From assembly GCA_965662365.1 (NCBI GenBank), contig CBFIHR010000100.1:1-12990 (forward strand): DNA of 12,990 nucleotides. Reading direction: 5' to 3'. The position numbers and the translations under genes are program-made. This DNA comes from CAWVWD01 sp965662365 (lineage in GTDB: Bacteria > Bacteroidota > Bacteroidia > Chitinophagales > Saprospiraceae). The notes beneath the pieces were generated by a model. It was not told where the DNA came from. It ran no database searches and was given only the letters and a program-made list of their open reading frames with translations. Shown here in pieces: positions 7,607 to 12,990 of this stretch; within the stretch, counting starts at the first letter, position 1, and each line of letters opens with the position of its first letter.

Positions 7607-9104
7607 AGACTACTCGATTTATACCTTTAACATTATTAATAATTTCACTTGACACCGTTCCTAAAAACTCGTAAGGTAAATTACTCCATTCGGCTGTCAT
7701 TCCGTCATTAGAATTGACGGCACGTAAAGCGACTGCACTTTCGTAAGTTCGTTCATCACCCATGACACCAACAGATTTAACAGGCAACAACATCACGCCC
7801 GCTTGCCAAACTTCATCGTATAGGTTGTGTTTTTTCAGATTATTAATAAAAATAGCATCGGCTTCTTGTAAGATACGCACTCGTTCTCTTGTGATTTCGC
7901 CCAAAATACGAATCGCCAAACCTGGTCCAGGGAACGGGTGACGACCGATAATCGTTTTCGGAATATCTAATGCCAAACCAACTTTACGCACTTCATCTTT
8001 GAACAAAAAGCGTAACGGTTCTACTATTTTTAATTTTAATAAATCTGGTAATCCACCAACATTATGATGAGATTTTATAGTCACAGAAGGTCCGTGAACA
8101 GATACCGACTCAATCACATCGGGATAAATTGTTCCTTGACCTAACCAAGTAATATTATCTAACTTTTCGGCTTCCGCTTCAAAAACTTCTATGAAAACTC
8201 GACCGATGATTTTACGTTTTTTCTCTGGGTCAGATACGCCATCTAACTCATCTAAAAAGTTATCGCCAGCGCGTACTCCTCTGATATTCAAGCCCATACC
8301 TTGATAAGACTCAAGGACTTCATCAAATTCGTCTTTACGTAATAAACCATTATCAATAAAGAAACAGTACAAATTTTGACCAATCGCACGATGCAACAAC
8401 ATCGCTCCTACCGTCGAATCTACACCGCCCGAAAGACCCATTAAGACTTTTTCGTCACCGATTTTAGCTTTCAGCTCCGCAACGGTCGTTTCGACAAACG
8501 ACTCTGGTGTCCAAGTATCATGACAACCTGCAATCTCGTGTACGAAATTTCCCAAAATCGTTTTACCATCCAAACTGTGCGTCACCTCTGGGTGAAACTG
8601 AATACAATAAACAGGATAATCGTATTCGCCCTCTTTCGACTTATACGCTGCCACGTCAATAGAAGATGTTCCGGCTAACAGCTCGAAGTTAGACGGCACT
8701 TCAGCAATCGTATCGCCATGTGACATCCAAACTTGTGAGTTCTCGCTTACGCCTTTTAAGAATTTATCCTCTTTGAAGAATTTGGTCAAATTAGCCTTTC
8801 CATATTCTCGCTTTTCAGAACGCATTACTCGGCCACCCATTTTTTGAGCGATATACTGAGCACCATAACAAATTCCTAAAACAGGTCTTTTGTTAATAAT
8901 CTGCTCCAAATCAACCTGTAATGCCTTATCGTCCATAACAGAGAAAGGACTTCCTGATAAGATAATCCCCTTGATAGATTCGTCTAATTCCGGAATCTTA
9001 TTATAAGGTACGATTTCACTATAAACATTTAGCTCTCTGATTCGTCTTGCAATCAATTGCGTGTATTGCGAACCAAAATCCAAGATTAGTATTTTTTCAT
9101 TCAT
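7563..9104 (-). CDS. guaA: GMP synthase (glutamine-hydrolysing)
   Basis: GuaA converts XMP to GMP in the cytoplasm, using ATP and ammonia released from glutamine: the last step of guanine nucleotide synthesis. The 513-residue length is normal for a full two-domain enzyme. The class I glutamine amidotransferase domain (about 1-190) opens with ILILDFGSQYTQLIARRIRE. It has its nucleophile Cys79 in GICYGAQ and partners His171 and Glu173 in QFHPEVTHS. The ATP-pyrophosphatase domain has the P-loop-like SGGVDS at 225-230. The C-terminal dimerisation region ends with the family hallmark DISTKPPATIEWE. All catalytic residues are present. The ATG at 9104 begins the usual MNEKILILDFG, and there is no better start. 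A TATCTTTG promoter-like element lies only 4 bases before the ATG. The next gene on the strand overlaps its end by 44 bases. Confidence 0.99.
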   Translation of the reverse strand: MNEKILILDFGSQYTQLIARRIRELNVYSEIVPYNKIPELDESIKGIILSGSPFSVMDDKALQVDLEQIINKRPVLGICYGAQYIAQKMGGRVMRSEKREYGKANLTKFFKEDKFLKGVSENSQVWMSHGDTIAEVPSNFELLAGTSSIDVAAYKSKEGEYDYPVYCIQFHPEVTHSLDGKTILGNFVHEIAGCHDTWTPESFVETTVAELKAKIGDEKVLMGLSGGVDSTVGAMLLHRAIGQNLYCFFIDNGLLRKDEFDEVLESYQGMGLNIRGVRAGDNFLDELDGVSDPEKKRKIIGRVFIEVFEAEAEKLDNITWLGQGTIYPDVIESVSVHGPSVTIKSHHNVGGLPDLLKLKIVEPLRFLFKDEVRKVGLALDIPKTIIGRHPFPGPGLAIRILGEITRERVRILQEADAIFINNLKKHNLYDEVWQAGVMLLPVKSVGVMGDERTYESAVALRAVNSNDGMTAEWSNLPYEFLGTVSSEIINNVKGINRVVYDISTKPPATIEWE

Positions 9105-9108
9105 ATCG

Positions 9109-9116
9109 CAAAGATA
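9109..9116 (-). promoter_or_regulatory. Putative guaA -7 element (TAnnTTTG)
   Basis: The minus strand reads TATCTTTG, ending 4 bases before the guaA ATG. It matches the Bacteroidetes -7 consensus, which would place transcription start at or very near the start codon. No convincing -33 TTTG is seen at the usual distance, so the promoter call is moderate. Confidence 0.45.
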
Positions 9117-9389
9117 ATTTTTCGATTTGAATTGTTCATGTGAATCATCAACGAAAACATAAACTTTTGACTGCGTTCACAGCGAAGTTATTGATTTTCA
9201 GGTGGAAAAACGTTATCTATTATAATTTTTTTATTGACAGATGTATTTTATTAAAAATTTGGTGGATATGGATTTTAATATTAAGAAATAAATAAAGGGA
9301 AATACTCAGAACGCTAAAAACATTGAGGATTGTTATCTCTACACACTTTGGTAACTATATTTTTTATCTATGATTTTTCATTGAATTAA

Positions 9390-9454
9390 ACAGAGGTTTT
9401 CAAAGAAGGCACACCGTATAAATTTTCTCCGTGTTACTCCTTGAAAACCTCTGT
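9390..9454. repeat. Long imperfect palindrome with a perfect 14-bp outer stem
   Basis: Bases 9390-9403 (ACAGAGGTTTTCAA) are the exact reverse complement of 9441-9454. Pairing continues imperfectly inward, with GAAGGCACAC near 9405-9414 partly matching GTGTTACTCC at 9431-9440 after a one-base bulge. The right half carries a degenerate repeat: CTCCGTG (9427), CTCCTTG (9437), CTCTGTA (9449). On the minus strand it is followed by only TTTAATT, a weak T tract. It may stop transcription from the DUF779 gene, or be a remnant of a dispersed intergenic repeat. Confidence 0.65.
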
Positions 9455-9462
9455 ACAATTCT

Positions 9463-9475
9463 CCCGAGTTTCGGG
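9463..9475. repeat. Small GC-rich hairpin after the DUF779 gene
   Basis: CCCGA and TCGGG pair around a 3-base GTT loop, with one further T-A pair outside. The GC-rich stem stands out in AT-rich DNA about 25 bases after the DUF779 stop codon. Neither side has a T tract, so it is not a classic terminator. Confidence 0.4.
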
Positions 9476-9498
9476 ATAAGCTATAGAAAAACAATAGA

Positions 9499-9876
9499 TT
9501 ATTGTTGTTCGCCATAACGAATTGGCTCTAAAGCCGCTATTTCTTCATCAGTAAATAGTCGAGATTCTATAATAAATCGTAAACCTAATGGAATCTCTAA
9601 CGAAAAACTTGCTCCTCGACCTTTCGTAATATTTACCGTCAGTTGTGTATGTTGCCAATATTCAAACTGATCTTTGGACATATAAAAGTTACAACCGTGA
9701 ATATTTCCCAACCAAACATCACTGTTGTCCAACATCAATTCACCTTTTTCAAAACACATTGGCGACGAGCCATCACAACAACCTCCACTCTGATGAAACA
9801 TTAACTCTCCGTACTGATTACGCAATTGATCAATAATCGCTTCCGCTTCCTTAGTTACTAATACTCGTTTTGTCAT
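9499..9876 (-). CDS. DUF779 domain protein associated with aldehyde dehydrogenase
   Basis: This 125-residue protein matches the DUF779 family, whose members are small cytoplasmic proteins often encoded next to aldehyde dehydrogenases (for example Rv0459 beside Rv0458 in Mycobacterium tuberculosis). The family core FHQSGGCCDGSSPMC gives His28, Cys33, Cys34 and Cys41. NIHGCNFYM adds His60 and Cys62. The Cys/His clustering suggests metal or redox chemistry, but the biochemical role is not known. There is no signal peptide or membrane segment. It follows the aldehyde dehydrogenase on the same strand after a 177-base gap that contains a terminator-like hairpin (9908-9944). It may therefore be expressed by read-through or from its own promoter. 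The ATG at 9876 gives the usual family length. Confidence 0.93.
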   Translation of the reverse strand: MTKRVLVTKEAEAIIDQLRNQYGELMFHQSGGCCDGSSPMCFEKGELMLDNSDVWLGNIHGCNFYMSKDQFEYWQHTQLTVNITKGRGASFSLEIPLGLRFIIESRLFTDEEIAALEPIRYGEQQ

Positions 9877-9910
9877 AATTTGGTAATTAGTATTTTTAGT
9901 GATTAGTAAA
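9877..9910. repeat. ATTAGT-rich short repeats before the DUF779 start
   Basis: The plus strand reads GGTAATTAGTATTTTTAG followed by TGATTAGTAA. Related but inverted copies (GATTACTAAC, ACTAATTACTG, CACTAA) lie just after the aldehyde dehydrogenase stop at about 10019-10050. This is short, degenerate, AT-rich sequence framing the hairpin at 9908-9944, with no assigned role. Confidence 0.35.
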
Positions 9911-9944
9911 AAACGGCTAACAGTTTTGATATAGCTGTTAACCG
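9908..9944 (-). terminator. Terminator-like hairpin between the aldehyde dehydrogenase and DUF779 genes
   Basis: CGGCTAACAG (9914-9923) pairs with CTGTTAACCG (9935-9944) with one C-A mismatch. On the minus strand it is followed directly by six T residues (plus-strand A at 9908-9913). It lies 109 bases after the aldehyde dehydrogenase stop and 31 bases before the DUF779 start, so it probably ends or attenuates the upstream transcript. Confidence 0.72.
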
Positions 9945-10053
9945 CTTTCTATTATTTTAACCTTTAACTGTTTGACAATTAATAATGTTTAGATAAATTA
10001 TCTCAATCACATATAGACTGATTACTAACAAACTAATTACTGCTCACTAAAAA

Positions 10054-11577
10054 CTAAAAGAATCCCATTGCATTCTTATCGTAAGAAATCAACATATTTT
10101 TAGTTTGACGATAGTGATTTAACATCATTTTGTGTGTCTCACGACCAATACCCGACTTTTTGTATCCACCAAACGGAGCGTGAGCAGGATATAAATGATA
10201 ACAATTCACCCAAACACGACCTGCTTGAATACCTCTTGAAATCTGATAAGCCTGATGTGTGTCACGAGTCCAAACTCCTGCACCCAAACCATATAACGTA
10301 TCATTTGCGATTTCTAACGCATCTGCTTCATCTTTGAAAGAAGTCAAACAAACAACTGGCCCGAAGATTTCTTCTTGGAATACACGCATTTTGTTATTTC
10401 CTTTAAGAATAGTCGGCTCGATATAATATCCACCTTCTAAACCTTCATTGTATGCTGCTTTTCCACCAGCTAAGACCTCGCAACCTTCTTCTTTTCCAAT
10501 TTCGATATAATTCAAAATCTTCTCGTATTGATCACTTGATGCCTGAGCACCCATCATCGTATTTGGATCTAACGGATGACCTAACTTAATTGCTTTCACA
10601 CGTTCTACAAAACGCTCTACAAACTCATCAAAGATGCTTTCTTGTACCAAAATTCTTGATGGACAAGTACAAACTTCCCCTTGATTCAAGGCGAACATTG
10701 CTGCACCTTCTAAACACTTATCAAAAAACGCATCATCAGCAGCCATCACGCTTTCAAAGAATACGTTTGGTGATTTTCCACCTAATTCCAATGTAACCGG
10801 AATGATATTTTTAGACGCATATTGCATGATCAACTGACCTGTTGTCGTCTCTCCTGTGAATGCGATTTTATTAATTCGAGGATTTGAAGCCAATGGTTTT
10901 CCAGCTTCCAAACCGAATCCATTCACAACATTCAAAACTCCTGCCGGCAAAATTCCTTCAATCATTTCCATCAAAATCATAATTCCAACTGGCGTTTGCT
11001 CCGCTGGCTTTAACACCACACAGTTACCTGCTGCCAACGCTGGAGCGATTTTCCAAGCTGCCATCAATAATGGAAAATTCCAAGGAATAATCTGACCAAC
11101 AACACCTAAAGGTTCTAAAACATTCATAGAAACAGTGTTGCCATCTAATTCAGAAACAGTACCTTCTTCTGCACGAATAACCCCTGCAAAATAACGGAAG
11201 TGATCGATCGCCAATGGTAAATCTGCCGCACGAGTCTCCCGTAGTGCTTTTCCATTATCCCAAGTTTCTGCACGAGCTAATGCCTCCAAGTTTTCCTCCA
11301 TGACATCAGCGATTTTTAGTAATAAATTACTACGATAAGCTGCTGCTGAACTATTCCATGCTGGTGCTGCTGCCCAAGCTGCATCTAAAGCCAGCTCTAT
11401 ATCTTCGGCTGTCGAACGAGCAATTTTAGTAAAAGATTGACCATCTACTGGTGAAATGTTCTCAAAATATTGACCTTTAGTTGGAGCAACCCATTTTCCA
11501 CCAATGAAATTCTCATATTGACTCTTGAATATAGGTTTCTTCAAGACATCGCTTGAAGTTGTTAGTACATCACTCAT
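10054..11577 (-). CDS. NAD(P)-dependent aldehyde dehydrogenase (AldB/ExaC-like)
   Basis: This 507-residue cytoplasmic enzyme oxidises an aldehyde to its carboxylic acid with NAD(P). Nothing is missing from the family core. IPWNFPLLMAAWKIAPALA contains the oxyanion Asn167. Lys190 lies in VVLKPAEQTP, FTGETTTG sits in the cofactor region, general base Glu264 lies in LELGGKSPN, and the nucleophile Cys303 is in NQGEVCTCPSR. EEIFGPVV and the C-terminal PFGGYKKSGIGRE motif follow. The NQGEVCTCPSR form and overall similarity suggest the acetaldehyde dehydrogenase II branch, but the true substrate cannot be read from sequence. The ATG at 11577 gives a standard N-terminus. The gene is divergent from an AraC regulator and followed by a DUF779 gene, a recurrent arrangement for this branch. 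A possible promoter element TAATTTTG lies on the minus strand at 11661-11668. Confidence 0.97.
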   Translation of the reverse strand: MSDVLTTSSDVLKKPIFKSQYENFIGGKWVAPTKGQYFENISPVDGQSFTKIARSTAEDIELALDAAWAAAPAWNSSAAAYRSNLLLKIADVMEENLEALARAETWDNGKALRETRAADLPLAIDHFRYFAGVIRAEEGTVSELDGNTVSMNVLEPLGVVGQIIPWNFPLLMAAWKIAPALAAGNCVVLKPAEQTPVGIMILMEMIEGILPAGVLNVVNGFGLEAGKPLASNPRINKIAFTGETTTGQLIMQYASKNIIPVTLELGGKSPNVFFESVMAADDAFFDKCLEGAAMFALNQGEVCTCPSRILVQESIFDEFVERFVERVKAIKLGHPLDPNTMMGAQASSDQYEKILNYIEIGKEEGCEVLAGGKAAYNEGLEGGYYIEPTILKGNNKMRVFQEEIFGPVVCLTSFKDEADALEIANDTLYGLGAGVWTRDTHQAYQISRGIQAGRVWVNCYHLYPAHAPFGGYKKSGIGRETHKMMLNHYRQTKNMLISYDKNAMGFF

Positions 11578-11660
11578 ATTATTTTTTTTTATTTAATTAA
11601 AAATATTTACACACAAATAGATTTTAATTCAAAAAAAAATTCTAAATTATCATCTGATAA

Positions 11661-11668
11661 CAAAATTA
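11661..11668 (-). promoter_or_regulatory. Putative aldehyde dehydrogenase -7 element
   Basis: The minus strand reads TAATTTTG, matching TAnnTTTG, and would give a leader of roughly 80 bases. The nearest upstream TTG (11683-11685) is only 14 bases away, shorter than usual for a -33 box, so support is weak. Confidence 0.3.
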
Positions 11669-11725
11669 TAAACTTTAATAGTCAAATAATTGACGGATTC
11701 TATTATAAACATGAACAATCCTTGC

Positions 11726-11740
11726 AAAATGTTACATTTT
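11726..11740. promoter_or_regulatory. Perfect 15-base palindrome, candidate operator
   Basis: AAAATGT and ACATTTT are exact reverse complements around a single central T. The site lies between the weak -33-like TTG and -7-like TATCTTAC proposed for the AraC gene, a position suited to autoregulation. The half-site resembles that of the palindrome at 11823-11839. Its AT-richness makes chance occurrence possible. Confidence 0.4.
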
Positions 11741-11841
11741 CTATCTTACATAGCTAACATTTCGTTGTTTTATTTTAGAATCAGCCTATATATAAGGTGT
11801 TAATTTCGATATTATACTACAATCAAAATGATATTTTGAAT

Positions 11842-12750
11842 ATGTTTTTACCAAAAAAGTTTTTACAGAGTCGAAAATTGGAAAATTTAGTAGAAAATCA
11901 GACGTCCTACACTCTAAAAAATGCAGAAATGCACATTTTTGAAACCCACCAGGAAGCCGAACGAGTTTTATTAGAATTCAATCAGCCAGTCTTAGCGAGT
12001 ATGTTGCAAGGTAAAAAAGTCATGCACTTGAATAAGATGAATGCGTTTGAGTTTTTGCCCGGCGAATCTTTGATTCTACCTGCTGGCGAATTGATGTGCA
12101 TTGACTTTCCGGAAGCCCAAATGGATAACCCTACTCGATGTTTGGCCATGACGATTTCAGAGGAAAAAATAAAAAATACCGTCATGCTACTCAACGAAAC
12201 AATGCCTAAGGTCGATAAGGAATGGACATTTACAGATTATAATTTTCACTTTACGAATGATGTGGCGATTCATCAAATCATCCAGCGGTTGTTGTTTCTA
12301 TTTGCCGAAAATCACCCCTCCAAAGATATGTTTGCCGACTTGATGCTACAAGAGTTGATTGTGCGAATTTTACAAACAGAAAATCGGAAGATTTACACCG
12401 AACAATCCATGAATTTGAGTAGTAATAATCGCTTAGCTTTTGTGATTGAGTTTATTCGTAAGAATTTAGATAAGTCGCTTTCTATTGAAGAGTTAAGTAA
12501 TATGGTGTATATGAGCGAGTCAAATTTTCATCGAGTTTTCAAAAACGAATTAGGCATTTCACCGATTGATTTTATTAATAATGAACGTATTAAATTAGCA
12601 ACAAGTCTTTTGCACAATCCTCGTAAAAAAATCAAAGATATTTATATGGAATGCGGTTTCAATAGCTTGTCCTACTTCAATCGTTTATTCAAACGCAAAA
12701 AACAAGTATCGCCTAAAGCATTTCAAAAACAAGTAGCCAGTAAATCCTGA
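11842..12750 (+). CDS. AraC-family transcriptional regulator (AraC_N-type), probable regulator of the aldehyde dehydrogenase
   Basis: This 302-residue cytoplasmic regulator has an N-terminal ligand-sensing region (about 15-180) that resembles the AraC_N type found in YqhC, an aldehyde-responsive activator in E. coli. Two C-terminal helix-turn-helix motifs lie at about 212-233 (SIEELSNMVYMSESNFHRVF) and 263-285 (KIKDIYMECGFNSLSYFNRL). The second carries the strongly conserved family pattern before the terminal SPKAF. I chose the ATG at 11842 (MFLPKKF). A GTG at 11797 extends the frame by 15 residues, but that extension is rich in Ile, Tyr and Asn and looks like leader sequence. The gene is divergent from the aldehyde dehydrogenase across a palindrome-bearing spacer, so control of that gene and of itself is the natural inference. 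A palindrome (11823-11839) sits 2 bases before the ATG. The inducer is unknown; an aldehyde is plausible. Confidence 0.93.
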   Translation: MFLPKKFLQSRKLENLVENQTSYTLKNAEMHIFETHQEAERVLLEFNQPVLASMLQGKKVMHLNKMNAFEFLPGESLILPAGELMCIDFPEAQMDNPTRCLAMTISEEKIKNTVMLLNETMPKVDKEWTFTDYNFHFTNDVAIHQIIQRLLFLFAENHPSKDMFADLMLQELIVRILQTENRKIYTEQSMNLSSNNRLAFVIEFIRKNLDKSLSIEELSNMVYMSESNFHRVFKNELGISPIDFINNERIKLATSLLHNPRKKIKDIYMECGFNSLSYFNRLFKRKKQVSPKAFQKQVASKS

Positions 12751-12815
12751 TTTAACCATTTACAGAAGAGATAAATAGAATTTATTTGAGTGCCTATTTT
12801 GTTCGAGTAAGGATC

Positions 12816-12851
12816 AACGTTGACCAAACTGAAAAAAGTTTAGTCAACGTT
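12816..12851. terminator. Strong hairpin between convergent genes, possible bidirectional terminator
   Basis: AACGTTGACCAAACT (12816-12830) pairs with AGTTTAGTCAACGTT (12837-12851), 14 of 15 pairs, around a 6-base GAAAAA loop. It lies between the AraC gene (stop 12750) and the minus-strand gene ending at 12888. Neither side carries a clear T tract, so termination is inferred from position and stem strength only. Confidence 0.45.
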
Positions 12852-12887
12852 AATTCAAAAACGCATCATTCATACTTCTGTACGGCG

Positions 12888-12990
12888 CTATTTTCCTTTA
12901 AACTTGCCAATTGCATTTTTCGCAAAATCCGATAAAATCAACTGTCCGCTCATTGCCGCACGTTTTTCCAAAAGCTCGTCCCAGTCGTCC
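12888..12990 (-). CDS. C-terminal end of an unidentified protein, cut by the window edge
   Basis: Reading the minus strand from 12989 gives 33 residues (DDWDELLEKRAAMSGQLILS, then about a dozen more ending GKFKGK) and a TAG stop at 12888-12890. The composition is protein-like, with a helical, charged start and a basic tail. The reading frame enters from outside the window. I do not recognise the family from this fragment. It is convergent with the AraC gene, with the hairpin at 12816-12851 between them. The other minus-strand frame here also stays open briefly but ends earlier and reads less like protein. Confidence 0.6.
   Translation of the reverse strand, partial: DDWDELLEKRAAMSGQLILSDFAKNAIGKFKGK

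Larger units (their letters stand above)
9105..9498. other. 394-base intergenic region between guaA and the DUF779 gene
   Basis: No convincing coding frame is seen on either strand. The guaA-proximal end holds a TATCTTTG element. Bases 9120-9385 are AT-rich, and I see nothing recognisable there, including no purine-riboswitch-like core. The distal end holds a long palindrome (9390-9454) and a small CCCGA/TCGGG hairpin (9463-9475), both downstream of the DUF779 gene. Confidence 0.6.
11578..11841. promoter_or_regulatory. Divergent promoter region between the aldehyde dehydrogenase and AraC regulator genes
   Basis: This 264-base AT-rich spacer must drive both genes. For the dehydrogenase, the minus strand has TAATTTTG (11661-11668). 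For the regulator, a weak candidate is TTG at 11722 followed 17 bases later by TATCTTAC (11742). Symmetric elements are GTCAA-ATAA-TTGAC (11681-11694), AAAATGT-T-ACATTTT (11726-11740) and TCAAAAT-GAT-ATTTTGA (11823-11839). They are candidate operators for the adjacent AraC protein, but no binding is shown. Confidence 0.6.

Noticed and set aside
9120..9385. Possible purine riboswitch or small RNA upstream of guaA
   Set aside because: No conserved riboswitch core or paired three-way junction can be seen, and the promoter-like element at the guaA start leaves no leader for one.
10856..11095. Plus-strand open frame opposite the aldehyde dehydrogenase
   Set aside because: It mirrors the conserved cofactor-binding region of the dehydrogenase and has no independent support.
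11797..11841. GTG start extending the AraC regulator by 15 residues
   Set aside because: The extension overlaps the palindromic leader and has leader-like composition; the ATG at 11842 gives a standard N-terminus.

Overview
The window looks like chromosomal DNA of a flavobacterial Bacteroidetes. The evidence is the AT-rich composition, Bacteroidetes-style promoter elements (TAnnTTTG) with no clear Shine-Dalgarno sites, a one-piece hybrid two-component system, and a thrombospondin type 3 repeat in a surface-type lipoprotein. Apart from the EVE-McrB gene it reads mainly as core and metabolic DNA. I see no tRNA, rRNA, CRISPR array, transposase or phage gene.

Layout, left to right. (1) Positions 1-3675 (+) hold the 3' part of a large hybrid two-component regulator: sensor propeller, Y_Y_Y domain, membrane segment, kinase, receiver and AraC-type DNA-binding domain. 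Its 5' end lies outside the window. (2) Converging on it is a two-gene minus-strand unit: an EVE-McrB-type AAA+ protein (4463-5893), then 10 bases later a lipoprotein of unknown function (3697-4452). No McrC nuclease gene accompanies them. (3) A second minus-strand unit is guaA (GMP synthase, 7563-9104) overlapping a lipoprotein with a periplasmic-binding-protein fold and a thrombospondin type 3 segment (6053-7606). It ends at a good intrinsic terminator (5963-6001). (4) A 394-base spacer (9105-9498) holds the probable guaA promoter and a long palindrome related to a short degenerate repeat. (5) An aldehyde-oxidation module follows: a DUF779 protein (9499-9876) and an aldehyde dehydrogenase (10054-11577), both on the minus strand with a terminator-like hairpin between them. 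An AraC-family regulator (11842-12750, +) is divergent from them across a palindrome-bearing intergenic region. (6) The last 103 bases hold the C-terminal end of an unidentified minus-strand gene, separated from the AraC gene by a strong hairpin.

How the genes may work together. The aldehyde dehydrogenase, the cysteine-rich DUF779 protein and the AraC_N-type regulator form a plausible self-contained aldehyde-responsive unit. The EVE-McrB/lipoprotein pair is the least conventional arrangement: a predicted modified-DNA reader fused to a McrB motor, apparently co-transcribed with an exported lipoprotein instead of McrC. It is the best candidate here for an undescribed system, but only gene order supports the pairing.
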